Positions 12,281-24,969 of a stretch of 64,000 nt of DNA are shown piece by piece (within the stretch, counting starts at the first letter, position 1; each line of letters opens with the position of its first letter). This DNA comes from Casuarius casuarius (Eukaryota > Chordata > Aves > Casuariiformes > Casuariidae). The stretch lies in assembly GCA_003342895.1 (NCBI GenBank), contig PTFA01000086.1, positions 1,865,199-1,929,198 on the forward strand. The letters run 5' to 3'. The notes beneath the pieces are model-generated. The model had not been told where the DNA came from. It did not search any database and worked only from the letters and a program-made list of their open reading frames with translations. A program made the translations under genes and the position numbers.

Positions 12281-13420
12281 TAGCTACATTTACAATTCCT
12301 GCAGCTGTGTGTGTACAGTCACAAGAGCAAAGAAAAGGCTTCTTCGCACCCGTTGTCTCCCAGTTTCCAAGTGTCTGCAGACACCTGTCCCTTCAGTCTC
12401 ACCTCCTGTGACACGCTAATGCGCCGCAGCTGAAATATTAAAGTAAGAACTGTCTGCATTATATTTTTAAGGCATCAAGAGTCTTTTCTTTCATCTCTCA
12501 CCAGATTTTTAACACTAAACGAGAGTATAAAACTATCGGAAGATCTTTTCCTGGCATTAAATCTATGACACGTGACGGGGGCTGCCTGCAGAGGCCGTCT
12601 ATTGATCCCAGCCTCCTTCCTCCACCCAAAGCCCCAACACTCCCGAGGAGTTAAACCCACCGCCTCCCTCCACTACCCTGAAGAAAATAGATGTGATTTT
12701 CTTTACAAAAGAGCATTTCATTTAGGGAGAGAAAGAAAAAGGAAAGGCAGAGTTAACATAGCCATTATTCTCCATCTCAGGGAAAGCAAATCCTATTTTG
12801 CCTGTCATTACAGTAGGTAGAAAAATCCTTTCATCCAGTCATTAGTTGTAAACATTCCCTCGCCGCCTGGGACCAGGCCTCTGTTTCCCATCCCGTGCCG
12901 AAGCCATTTTCTAATACTAATGTTTTATACACACATCTCAGATACAATGCGAACTCCCCCAACCCCAAAGGCAACAGGGCATTCGTTTATACTAAATCAG
13001 AAGTGTCACCCTTGGCAACCTGCAGCACTGAAACATTTATTCGGCTTCACATTGCTGGCACTTAGAATTATTTCTTTCATGCCTGATAGCCGAATTACAA
13101 TATGGCAGGTTTCCCCGGAGCCACTGGATCATTAGTGCCAGCTCACAACATACTTTCAACTGATATGGCATTTCATGTACAGCTGCCAATCAAGAGATGG
13201 GGAATGCAAATGCGGGTGGGCCCATTGGTGTTCAATTACTGTACAGCGAGCTCCTCCCGGCTCCGCTTAATGACTGGCAGTCATTTTGCTGAGTGGAGGA
13301 AGAGGAGAGAACACAGGAAAGAATTCCCTCCGGGAAGCCGGCTGCAAGTGCAAGAAGTTTTTACATTTGATTTCCATATTTATTCATTTTTCCCCCCCTC
13401 TGTGTGTTTCTAAACACTAG
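12280..13420. promoter_or_regulatory. Probable enhancer-type conserved block
   Basis: A long non-repetitive block with a perfect FOX-type site TGTAAACA (12847-12854), a perfect octamer ATGCAAAT (13204-13211) and homeodomain cores (CAATTAATTAGC near 12271). CCAATCAAG and GTTCAATTACTG lie around 13185-13240. Base composition is more balanced than the flanks, and there are no coding frames I credit (the longest is 103 codons at 13102-13413). Regulatory role is inferred from the grouped motifs. Confidence 0.45.
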
Positions 13421-16400
13421 GCCCGAAAAAATACTTAGCACAGCTTGTTTTGCAAATACAGCCTTGTTGGTTCAGTCGATTGCCAAGGCCACATCAGCAG
13501 AAGATTAGGCTTCCCCCCCCCCATTCGAAATACATGCCTTTTTCAGAAAGGCCCGAGACGCTTCAGCCTTGAGGGAGTTTTAAGCTCTGTGGAATCAGTT
13601 ATTATAGTCTATTTTAGTGATTTTTGCTGTCCTTTTCACGCAGAAGAAATATGATGCCAGCCTTTCCGTGACACACATCTTACAGCATTCGCAAGCTCCT
13701 TTTCCCATGAAATACGTTTTTCAGGCCCAGATCTGCAAGGGTCGATCTTTGAGAAGTACGCAAAACAATAGGAACCATATAAAATCAGAACTTTTACTTA
13801 AGGTATTTATACATTATTGTGTGTGTTACGACAGTCTGCTGAATCACTGCCTAAAATTACTGTGGCAGGTTCTGCAAAAATGTATCAGAGTAGACAAACT
13901 AAATTGAAGAAGTGACAAAGAATGGAAGAAGGGAAGGTTTTTTGTTTTTTTCCCCCAATATCCAAGTTCAATGAACAGAAGATGATACTCAGCAATTTCA
14001 AATGAGTTTCACTTTGCATTTTAACATCAGTCTCACCAAAAGCTTGACGGGAAACTTATGGTACGTGGGACCAAAAAAACATGCAAGCAACGTTTGTGTG
14101 ACGCTTGCAGAACCAACCTGTATGGCTTCCATCATCTGCTTAGATGCATTTTGCTGGGGGGTGAGCCTCAAAGGACATGCTCATTTGTAACACCCGCAAT
14201 TAGACATCACACGTGGGCTTCTTCCAAGAGAAGCAGCTCCTGAAAGACCAACTGCTGTCTGTGTGCAGTGGCTACTGCTGAGGGGCACAGCACGCGAGGA
14301 CGCATCAGAGGGACACGGGGAAAGGAGGCAGGCAGAAATGGTTCCTGAGTCCACCCTCCGCCCTAGAGCCCTTTCCAGACAGCTCAGATCCTTACGCTAC
14401 AAGAGTTTATCACTTTGCTCTGAAGGCTCCCGGTTCCCTTTTCCCAGTGTCTGGCCATGTCCAGAGGCAGGACCCCTCTCTGCAAGTGGCTGCCAGCTCT
14501 CCGAGGACAGGCTGCCAGTTGTCCCTACTCTTCCTGCTCGCTGGCCCCAGTTGCTTGGGAGCCCCTGGGGCTCTGCAGGTCTTTCCTCTGTCAATAGCTC
14601 TGCGTTTTCAAATCATTTGAAACAGGAGACAGGAGCGAAAGCAGATCATCATCATCTTTGAACCTTAGGGAAATTGGGGGTGGGTTTTTACTTTGTACTT
14701 GGCCTTTGAAGCTCTGGCCAAGCCTCATAAGATAGGAACTGAAACATGGTATATCCAGCTTCCTGGCTCGTGTCAATCTCCAACTAGGGTTGTGAAGGTT
14801 TTATATAATTGTCAGTCATAGACACAAAGATCAGAGCAAGACAGAGCTTTGCTATTATGTTTTTTGGGTTCAGAAAATATCGGTTAATCAAACCTAAAAG
14901 GTTTATACAAGAATATGGAGTTCTGATGAGGCTTTCACTGAAGAAGGAGTCCTCAAGTCCACAGTAGCTTTCTGCTTAAAACTAAAGACCAAACATAGAA
15001 CAGGAAAGTCAACTTCAACATTAATTTTCTGTGTGTGTGAGAAAGGAGAAACATTTCCCTTTGATTCTCTTTATGATGATTATCACTCCTTAGACTAGGC
15101 TAGGGCAATATTATGGGCAACACAAATCTATTCACGGTCTCTCACAGTTACTCCAGAAATGCATGCAAAGGTGATGAAGCCATGAAACTGGATATTTCAT
15201 TATGTTACTTTACTGGAAATGAAGGACCCCTTATGAATGTCAATGTCTTTGAACCTATACCTGTTAAAATGTAATTAAAAAAATGAAGTAGTTCTTATGT
15301 CTGTATAGTAGCTATTTTTTTAATGTTAATCACTGAGTCACATTTAAAATCCTTTAAAAACAGGAAATGATGTGAATGACTAAATGCCTTTGTTATTCTT
15401 TAGTTATTAAAGCACAGCAGAAGCCAATTAGACTTGTTTTTCTCAATGCTAAATAATAAAGTGGAATGCTCTTATATTCTGTAGCCAGACAGTAATCCTC
15501 CACAGCATGGTATGATATGAAAGTGTCCAGAAATCATTGTGATGGGAAGCCTGATTCTGCATTAATGAAAACTGTTTGCGTGACTTCCTCCAACTTCCCG
15601 TGGCCAAATGACAAGAACAAGTCTGAAGTGGAGGGTGGTAGAGAGGTAGACTTCCCTTGTGTGTGCAGTGGCTGAGATATGCTCCTGCTCTGCTGGAGCT
15701 CCTCCCTCTATTTAATTGTCTGCTCTTCAGAATAAAGACTGGGTTCAGCCTACCCAGCATATTATTTCTCCTGCAAATGCCTAATAATGTGCACACTTAG
15801 CCACAGTTCTCCCTAGAACTGCAGTGGAAGCGTGTCTTGCCTCTTGCAGTGCATCTCAGGAGGACCTGAGATCTGAATCTCAGTAAGGAAACGCCATTTC
15901 TGCTTGGCCCTGAAATGATATTCTTAGTTTTGGTCTCCTAAGGTCGCCTTACGGAATCACAGTGGGATACAGGTTTAGTATTGTGCAAACGCTGATTTCT
16001 CGCATGCCTTTCGCAGCCCGATACTGCAAGTCATGTTACAAGATTTACACTTGCACAGAACAGACCAAAGGTTCCTACAGAATATTCCCTCACACTTTCC
16101 TGCTATTTCATGGACTTACAGCACACATCTGAACATCTCATCTTAGCACAATGATTAACATAACGGTACCCATAAGTGACTGTTTGGGGGAGGGAAAGGA
16201 AAACAGAGACCAGCACAGTGAATTTAATCAGAAACATCTTCAACGATTCTTAGGTGAATTTTGAAAAAATAAAACCACAGTTGGTACATTAATATATTCT
16301 TCTGTGCTTCTTTTTTTCTAATATGTTGTAGGAGAGTTTTAAAATTAAATTATCAGTTGTTTTAGTACATGTTTAATACCACAGGCCTAATTAATTTTAG

Positions 16401-17440
16401 TACTTTAGGGGTTACCTTGGAAATGATATTCCATGATGCTGTCCACTCCTAATTGACATATACTACATGAACTGATTTCTCTGCCTTTGGAGAAGTAAAT
16501 GCTTTTCCCTTAAGGAATGAAGTGAGAGAATTTTTCTGTTGCTTCTAGTTCAAGTAAGATGACAATCAATGCCTAAATCTTCACAGAATAATTCCAAAAG
16601 ACAAACTTGGTCATACCTGACTGGTAAGAAGAAGGGTGCTTTACCGAATATATTTGTGTGTGGTATAACAACCTGACACAGCAAAAAAAACACAGGAAAA
16701 AAATCCAATGGCTTAATTATGGACAGAAATACAGTTGTTTAGACACAGTTGAACGCCTGGCGATTCCTGTCAGTAGCTACAGCCATTGCATGTTCTCCAG
16801 ACCCAGACATACTCAGCTGAGTGCAGGATGGAGGTTGGTGTCAAATAACTGCCCTGGGATCAGTATCCAATCTTAATGGCATAATGATACCATGATGCAA
16901 TTCTTAAATCAGTCACACATACAGAAAAGGGAATAGAGACTATAAATGTGATTCTTTAGGTCTAAGAAAGACCTGAATTTCCATGCACACAAAAGAAGAA
17001 TGTGCTGGCTAGCAGTAGAAACAGCCTGCAAGTTTACCTTTGCTGTGGAGCACTCATTAGAGGCCAAGATGTCAAATTCGTTTATCTATATCTAGCTTAT
17101 ATTTTACAGTAGGTCCTTGAACTAGGCTGAAGTATCCAACGCACGATTTCACAAAGCCTATCAAGTAATATCTTTTAATGGATACTTATGTAATGATTCT
17201 TGCACATCAGGCTCCAGATATCTCACAGACATGTTATTGAATCTTCCCTTAAGTATTTGTTACCAACATAACAAGCCTTTCTCCTAATTATTATTGTCAG
17301 GAACCTAATTTCTGACATACAACCCTGTCCACTAGTATCGTGTTTCTCTATAAGAAAAAACATTTGTTGGAAGCCTGTCTGTTGCCTCTGGATGACATTT
17401 TCTTTGGTTAGCAATTCTCGGGTCAAACAAAAGAACAGTC
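13420..17440. other. Non-coding, nothing recognised
   Basis: A C10 run lies at about 13512-13521 and a GC-richer stretch at 14260-14600, where frames of 132 (plus) and 65 (minus) codons overlap without recognisable content. From 14.7 to 17.4 kb the DNA is AT-rich and unique. No RNA gene or identifiable transposon seen. Confidence 0.5.
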
Positions 17441-17449
17441 CAGCAACCA

Positions 17450-17620
17450 CGAGTTAGCTGACTGGCTAGAGCACGTATCAAAACCGTGGCAGACCTAGGT
17501 TCAAATCTCGCTCTGCCTAGATCAGAGGAGGGTGTTGAGTGTGACTCTCCTGAATTTAACTACTAAGCTGTTTTCTGTTCTTGCTCTTCCCCCACCCCCT
17601 GCCAAGGTTTTTTTAATGGT
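17450..17620 (+). mobile_element. tRNA-derived SINE, old copy
   Basis: An A-box-like TTAGCTGACTGGCTAGAGCA lies at 17454-17473 and a B-box GGTTCAAATC at 17498-17507, about 30 bases apart, as in a tRNA gene. The sequence does not fold as an intact tRNA, so it is a SINE head. The following CTCTGCCTAGATCAGAG and a CTAACCACTA-like stretch (AACTACTAAGCTG, about 17560-17572) match a reptile SINE whose second half resembles an inverted tRNA head. Related sequence occurs near 46.9 kb. Confidence 0.7.
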
Positions 17621-19980
17621 GCTGGTTTCACACAGATGAGAAACAAAGTGAGAGTGTGTAAAATATTGATATTTTTCACAAATTGTTCACATTGTTTTCC
17701 AGTCAGTCATGATGTTAATCACTGCACAGTTTGGCCTTTTCTTTTAGTGCCAGTACAGTGAAAACAGGGATCCAAAACTGAAGGCTGAACATCAGCTGAG
17801 ACATTCATTTGACTTATATAGGCCTTGCCAAGTAATAGCCTCCAGACTTGAAATTTAAAACTTAGTTAGAAGTACCTCTCACTTAAGCTTATAAGCTTTA
17901 ACTCCTATCATGAAACTCCCAGTTGAGTGGGTTGAACATGCAAGTTAAATCCTCTAAGGCCTGCTAGACCTTTGGGGCTGGTGTTCACTCCTATCCCCAC
18001 CTAATAGCGGCTCTTCTTCTAGAAATCTGTCTGCTTCTCATTATTGTGAAATAAGTATGAGCCATCAGGACTATCTGTAGGCCAACTTTATCCACTAACG
18101 TCAGAAACTCTCTAGACCCCATATCGCAACCATCTTTAGCGTAGCCACTCTAGCTGCTCATGGTTGGCATTTTGCTGCAAGGTGTTGGACTGCTAATCAC
18201 CCCATTTGTTATTTTTTTCAATGAGCTAGGAACTGGCAACGGCAGGCAAGAAAATGAAAAGCAGCAGGATTCATTCCTTTGGTATAAACACCACTCAGTT
18301 GCAAATGATTTCCATCAGAGTATAAATGTAAAAAGTGGGACTGCTGAATGTCTATAATTTGGGAGATACAATGAATGACACCTCTTGCACTGAGAGACAG
18401 GTGGTAAGTCAGATGAGGTTAAAACCTGGGGAACGAACCTTTAAATATCCTCCAGCTGAGAAAGAAAGGCGTGAGGAACTGTAAGTTGTCTTAGCAATGA
18501 AAACAGTGAAGAATTTAACTGGGAGAAGATTTACTCCTAAAAGTATTTAGGAATATTAGAGCTTTCTGCCTGAGTAGGCTAATGCACGTAGTAAGTTGGA
18601 TTGGGCCGTCCTCAAACATAAGAAGTTTTCAGAGACAGAGTCATAGGAGGGGAAGATGGGAGAGAAAAAGGGGCAATCCTTATGCTAAATTTACTGTTAC
18701 ACAGAAACTATTACAGAACCTGCTTAACCTCACTCAGTTTGGGCATTTAGCTACACTCAGATCTATTTGTAATGTATTCAATACATTGATTAGTTTTATT
18801 CCTACTCAACAGATGATACAATTAGTTAGACAATTGCAGTGTTTAAAATTAAAGAAAATGCTTTCCTCAAATACTCTTCCCCTTGCCATGCCTCCAGCTC
18901 CCTTTCTTACAAGGGCTGCTAGCTCCCAATCTTTGGCAACACACACATGCAAAAAGGTTACAGACATTGCAAAACAGACCTGCACTTCCTGTTAGTGGCA
19001 AAGAAAATTTTGCAAAATTAATGCCTAAATCAATGGCCATTGTGTTGGTCATTTGACTGCTTTTTTATTGCCTTTGTGCATGCAGTATCCTGGAAGCTGT
19101 GCAAACTAATCAGGTGTGCAGATGAGATTGTAGTCAGGAAGATTTGGGTTTTTCTCTGTTACTTTATACTTTAATTTTTTTATGAGTCTCTTGTGTCTAG
19201 TTTTGTTTATAATGCCTAGTGGCAGATCCTATTTGTGACTTATCATTTTAAAGCAGTTTTTGTATTTCATCTCTGTAGAATTCCCTCTGGAGGATGCTAC
19301 CAAGGAGGCTAATCATGCCAACAAAGCCTACAGTTGCAGAGGAACTCAGGAAAAGAAGCAGATTATGTTATTGCACATCTGCAGAAATGTCAAATTCACC
19401 TGGGCTGCTACAATACATGTCCCTCTTTTTTCCTATTTTTTTTTAGAATGGGTGGAAATGATTCACAGTCACTCATGATGTACATCACTACATTCCCTGA
19501 CATGTGGGATGAGAGAATCAGTGAGCAGACTTTGGGCAGGAAACCAAAACAGTGCTTTATGCGGTTTCTTTCCTGCACAACCTATTTTAAAATCTGTTCA
19601 ACTGCCCAGCACATCGACCGGATATAATGTGCCAAATCACGTGCCAAGTATTACACCCCCGAACTGTCAAGTGATCAAATCCAAACACAGAAAAATACCT
19701 AGCAGGATTCTAATACTTTTGATTAAAGGATATGAAAGATTTTTTTTGTAATATGACAAAACTCTCCATTTACTGTATACGAGCACCTACCCAGAGGACA
19801 AAACATGACTTGGAATTTGGATCTAATTTGCCAATAGTTATAGGACAAAATTTAGACATGCGTCTTGTGCACATAATCTTTGAAAAGAAATTGTAGTTGA
19901 AGTCTTGCAGCAATCTCCAAAACAAGGAGCACCAGCTGCTAAAGAAACCACATGGTCTGGGGACCTCACCCACGGCTGAG
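17620..19980. other. Non-coding, nothing recognised
   Basis: The longest frame (18582-18995, 137 codons) has no recognisable domain, and its codons look like untranslated AT-rich DNA. No repeat family was identified with confidence. Confidence 0.5.
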
Positions 19981-19989
19981 GAGTTTCAG

Positions 19990-20168
19990 GTCCTGTTCTT
20001 CATCCCATGACCGATTTCTAGCATGCCCCGGGCAAATCACTCGAGCTCCTGCTCCTCTGCCCACTCTCTGTCTGCTTTGTCTAGTTGGGCTCAAAGCTCT
20101 TTAGGGCAAGCACTATTTCATTTTGTAAGCTTTCTAGATGGCTACTGTAATACAAATAGCAGTGGCTT
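19990..20168 (+). mobile_element. MIR-like/CORE-type SINE fragment
   Basis: GGGCAAATCACTC near 20030 corresponds to the 'gggcaagtcact' core of MIR-type SINEs. Downstream, AAAGCTCTTTAGGGCAAGCA near 20094 and GGCTACTGTAATACAAATA near 20141 match the tail of an amniote repeat ('gtaagctctttggggcagggact ... gctactgtaatacaaataa'). Sense orientation is plus. The middle of the tail is deleted relative to the consensus I remember. Confidence 0.6.
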
Positions 20169-20356
20169 GGTTCAAGAATGTATGCAAGCTGTTTAGGATG
20201 TATGAATCAGAAATATTAAAGTGTGATTGGGAAATAGCAATGGGTTGGGGGTGACGACATGAAGAAATCTTAGGGTACATAAGTATGTAACTGTTCTATA
20301 TTAAAAGTACCTTATAGTTCCTTTTCATGTCAGTACTGAGAAAAAAATAAGAAAAT

Positions 20357-20587
20357 AAAATCATTTCCCCTGAAGGACAGCCTACTGGAAAAGTGTCATT
20401 CGTTCTTGACCCAGCCTCTAAACTCCAACTTACTGGCAAAATGGTAGAGGAGTTAGCATATCATCTTGGGGTGTGCAGCAGTGCAGAAGAATTTGACAGC
20501 CTCCTGGATGAGTTCTCTATTTACCAGCTCCTCGATACTGACAGTGTTATGAAAGGGCCAGTAAACACAGCAGTGCTCTACTTCTAG
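20357..20587 (+). pseudogene. Protein-like fossil frame, possible hAT-type remnant
   Basis: An open stretch of about 77 codons ends in TAG at 20585-20587. There is no ATG at its head; the earliest start-like codon is GTG at 20393. Unlike other frames here it has protein-like composition: alternating leucines and acidic residues such as MVEELAYHLG and EEFDSLLDEFSIYQLL. The 'DEF-x-YQLL' pattern recalls a segment found before the C-terminal dimerisation region of some hAT-like transposon proteins. That is a memory-based resemblance. It could be a decayed transposase, a fragment of another pseudogene, or chance. Confidence 0.3.
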
Positions 20588-20589
20588 GG

Positions 20590-22505
20590 CACTGTTCTTG
20601 GCAAGAAGCAGGCACGAGGGCTGATTTTTTTTTGTTTAGTTAGATTCATGTCGATTCTTTCGTGCTTGCCTAACTCAAAGAGGCAGAGCCTGAAAGACTT
20701 TTTACAAAAATGTGAAAGACCAACTTATAATAGTGTCTAAAGAGCCAGTCCTGCCAAAAATATGTATATTCAATGAGATCCTTAGCTAGTTAAAAAAGAA
20801 AAGGTTTCTGCTGACTTTTGGGGGCTGAATATCTGATCTATCAACTTTTATTTACTGCAAAAGTATATTATTGTGATATCAATTAGCTTATGCCTTAAAG
20901 CAAACAGATACAGTTAAAACAGGCCATTCAGTTCTTAGTTTGGCTTGATCCATCTAGGCAGTCTGTTTAAAAAAACCCAGCTCAATCTGAGTATACGCAG
21001 GCATCTTTTTTCCAGGAGAAGAACCTAAATCTGAACTGCTATTGAACTCTACCTGCAGCTCTTATCATCATACAGAATGAGGTACAAAGGAAGAAATGAT
21101 TTACAGATCAACTATTCTGTAATAATATTAACATTAATAATAAAAACAATAACATAAGTAGCCAAATTCTCACACCTTAGCTACAATTTTTTCTACAGAT
21201 TGGCTCTAAATACTAATGTTACTCTAAGTATACTTAATTGAGCAATCTAGGTTTCCTCTACAGCCAATGGAAGAAGGCTGGTTCCTAACAGAAGTGCTCT
21301 GAATAGCCTTGAGAAGGTTTATATGTTGCTCTCCTGGTCGCGGCGAGAGCCTAGACTCCTAATTCAAGAACCTAGATTAGACTCCTAGAGGTTAAAAGGC
21401 ATGGATAACTCCCATCTGGCCCCCAAATGATCACATTGGTTTTCACCCCATACCCCAGTGGTCACATTTCAGTAGCACATCTCATCATGTGAGTAGGTGA
21501 AGTCCCGTTTGCCCAGCTGCAGGATGACTGATTGTATGCTTGAGGTTAATCAGATATGCATGCGTTTGCCAGACTGAGCCCTGTGTTTGAAAATGACTTT
21601 AAAATCTGTCAGTAGGAGGGGTAACATACAAGCATTATTATTATTTTGCTTATTATTGCAAACTAACTGATCTAATAACTTATGGCATAATAATTCAAGA
21701 TCTAGTTAGTCTAGGATGAGATCAAAAGCCATCAAAAGCATATGGAGCATGGCTTTTAATTACTCTAAGACATAGCCCCCCCCTCGTCTTTCAGAGCTGT
21801 GAAGTGTCAATTAACAAGTGGCCATGAGGCAGATATCAGGATTGGATTAGAAGACATTTCTAGCAATGTTTAGACCTCAACACGATGGCGATCTTAAATT
21901 TGCCAAATGAAGCCTCTAAATGAAATATTTCTGGTTCAGAATCTTCACGAATATGCAGATGTTTGTGGAGATGAATACAAGTTTGTTACACTTCTGACAT
22001 ACTATCAATTTGTCAGCCTATCCTTATGCACTTTGCAGCAGCAAATATGGCTTTGTGTAGCAACAGAAGGACCATCTTTCATTTCAGCTGAAGGCCACAT
22101 TCTGCAGCTCAGTCAAATGTTTTAGACAAATGCTCTTCATAAAATAAGGCAAATGTGTCTTTTTTGTTTTATAGGGGGTCAGCTGTTATTCTCTGTCAAT
22201 GGTTTATTATCAAAGATAAAACCCTAACAAGCATTTTCTTTTTCTACTCATTTTTAGGGTCATATTACAACCCATTGAAGTTTTGTGAATCTGAAGAAAA
22301 AAAATCAGCGACAGGACTCACCATCTGTTGCATAATGAAAGAGACATGTGAATAATAGAACGTCAGTGGAAAGGGTTGCAAGCGATCGCATGTTGTTCAG
22401 CACCTCAACAATATTTCCTTGGAAAAAAGACTTGTTTCAGAGATTTCAGTGTTGCAAGTTTTTGTTTGTTTGGTTGGTTTGTTTTTGATTCCACAGCTGG
22501 GAGTG
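20590..22505. other. Non-coding, nothing recognised
   Basis: AT-rich unique DNA with short frames. An ATT-rich stretch near 21635-21660 is low complexity. No repeat or RNA gene recognised. Confidence 0.55.
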
Positions 22506-22511
22506 GAAGCT

Positions 22512-22582
22512 TATATATATATATGTGTGTGTATATATATATATACACACATACACACACATATATATACATACACATATAT
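22512..22582. repeat. Compound TA/TG/CA microsatellite with perfect palindrome
   Basis: Alternating (TA)n, (TG)n, (TA)n and (CA)n blocks. Positions 22526-22551 form a perfect 26-base palindrome: TG repeats, then TA repeats, then CA repeats. Alternating purine-pyrimidine tracts of this kind can extrude cruciforms or adopt left-handed DNA, and they are unstable in length. Confidence 0.95.
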
Positions 22583-22589
22583 GGTTGTG

Positions 22590-24680
22590 GGTTTCTATAA
22601 ATTCTTGGGGACAGTGACAACACTCACAGATACAGACAGCTGCTTCCATTGCTTTTGGAGTTTAACGGCTATGGAGAATGTAGAAATACAGCTCATTTTT
22701 ATAGGTGTGGGGTTGAATTCTTAATTTAAGTCCAAATACGTAGATCACAAATCCCATCTCACTAGTATTATTCTTTCTCTGACATGAACAAAGAGCTGTC
22801 AGTTAATCCTTCAAAATACTCAAAATAAAAGGCAGATTTGAATAGATTCAAGGCCAAAATGTTTTTTTTCCAGATGTTTTCCAGTTTTGGAAAGAAGAAG
22901 AAGAATACAAAGTGCTTTAATATTTGATAACCCTGCCACCTGATAGGAAACCACTGTCCTGTAATGAATCTACAAACTGTGCTTTACAATATATCCCTTA
23001 AGGCTACTGTGTAGAAATATTTCTCTATGATCTTCTCTTAAAACAAGAATTGAGGTTATACGAGTCATAACTATCATTCCTAAGATGTCAGAGAGCTGAT
23101 TGAAAAATAGACAATATTAAATGCTAATGCTAATGCACCATGGTCCCACTGAAAAAAGACGCTAAATTTCTGTTTCTATTTTAACCAGCATTTAATCTAG
23201 CTACAAGGGTGTCTTTCCAAACTCTTTCTCTCATAAGCCATGACATTATGCAAAGCCTACATGCTGATACCAAATAACTTTTCCGCATATATAAATCAGA
23301 GTTTTTACAATTCCATCAGAAACAAATTTCGACAACAGAGATACTAAAATCTGGATGCAGTTATGATGGACTGACTTGCTGCATCTATTTATATCTATAC
23401 CTTAAATTTTTCCTTTCCACATTCCAAACCTTCCTATCCTCAGCCATTTTGCAATAAGATGCACCCATCTGCAAAGCATTCAGTGCTCAAAACTTTCCTT
23501 CTTACAGTAGTCAAGCTCTATTTATACTGAACACATTTTATTAATTTTCACTTTCCTTCTGTAGAAACCTTGATAAGAAAAACCTTCTTCTTGAATATTC
23601 AATCATTCAAATTAATGGGCATTTTCTTGGAATGTTGTTGTTTTTTTCTCCCATGAGTACTGGCAGATCAAAAGTTCACAGAAGTATTCTGGTGCAATTT
23701 GTAGATCAACTGCAAAGAACAGTGTGCCTGGCTACATTTCTAATGGGTTACAATTGAAATGCTACATTTTCATTTTCAACTGACAATGAAAAACACCAAG
23801 TAATATTCTAAGGCCAAAAATTATTGCTGAAACTTATGAGCAAGTCATTTCCTAACAGCTTTGTTCCTTGAATACTGTCTTATCAAAAGTGCCCAGGATT
23901 TTATTGAAGTGAACTATTCTAATGAAAAAGAGCATTTGATGAACAGGCAGGGCTGCAAACTCAATTCCACTCCCCTTCTTTCCAATTGGTTTCATCAGTA
24001 AAATAACCAGAAGCACCCAGGTGACCATAGATGAAAACTTCCAAGTACGATTTCTTCAGGATGACATGCTTTGTTTTTTAGAAAATTGCTCTTAAATTAG
24101 TCTTCTAAATATGGATGAAGGCACCTGATTTCTTTTCAGAAAACCTAAGAATCCACAAAAGCCCTGTATGTCCTCAAACTATCTGTTCCAATTTTTTTAA
24201 AGTTCTTAAGAAATAACATTTTAATACAAAATTCTGATGTTCCATATGCTGGAAGGGGAGCTTACCAATTATTACTGTTTTATTAGATTTAGTTGCCTCT
24301 TTGATCCCTTGCAACTCTGTGCACTCAATATCTTTTTCTCCAATCCAGATGCTCAGAGTTTTGCCCTACTAATACAGTTGTAGTCCTATTACTTGGAATT
24401 TCTGTACTTTTGATCTCACTGGTAGAGACAGAAACATAATTACAGTAACAGATCAGGCTGCCTGCCAGTATCAATGGTAAATAACACTGAATGACTCATA
24501 GTTTCACAGTTATAACGTGGTTTACACATTTTGGTAAGCAGCTGCCCAACAGACTTAGCCAGAATGTATACACAGGTGCCAAATTTTTCAGGGCTTTTTT
24601 TTTTTTTTCTTCAGAACAGGGGATCTGCAAATTAATCAGCATGGGCCCTTCCTCCAGTGAAGATGAACTGAAATGGGTGT
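22590..24680. other. AT-rich DNA, nothing recognised
   Basis: No credible frame, repeat family or motif cluster. Three tandem CTAATG-like units near 23120-23136 are the only visible local repeat. Confidence 0.55.
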
Positions 24681-24684
24681 GCAT

Positions 24685-24965
24685 AATCCCCTTCCACGGC
24701 AAGAAGGGCCCCACGTCTCGGGCTGGCGGCTGGTGCCCGAGTCCTCTCCACTCGCAGGCACGGCCGAAGCCCCTCTAGCTGCAATCAGAGCTCCACCTGA
24801 CCGGTGCCGCTATCCCGCCCCAGCCACCGAGGTGCACAACAGCACACCGCTGATTCTGTCCTTCTCCATGCCCCTGCGAAGCATATGGGGGGCTGCTTCT
24901 ACCGTTTGGTGTTGTCTATGCATTTTAGCGGTGACCCCATGCTTGCGGCTGCTTCACGTCTTTCT
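24685..24965. other. GC- and CpG-richer patch
   Basis: A GC-rich interval with a dozen or so CpGs in AT-rich surroundings. Frames of 95 and 118 codons overlap it in different phases without family resemblance. It may be a regulatory core or an old promoter-like patch; nothing in it identifies a gene. Confidence 0.45.
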
Positions 24966-24969
24966 GCAG

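Noticed and set aside
14260..14660. 132-codon plus-strand frame in GC-rich DNA
   Set aside because: GC-rich DNA has fewer stops by chance. No motif, and an opposing 65-codon frame overlaps it.
17450..17525. Functional tRNA gene
   Set aside because: A and B boxes are present, but the acceptor and anticodon arms do not pair properly, and the following sequence matches a SINE body.
18582..18995. 137-codon plus-strand frame
   Set aside because: No domain, no signal peptide pattern, no splice context and composition like surrounding non-coding DNA.
22376..22724. Tyr/Ile-rich frames on both strands
   Set aside because: They are translations of the TA/TG microsatellite.
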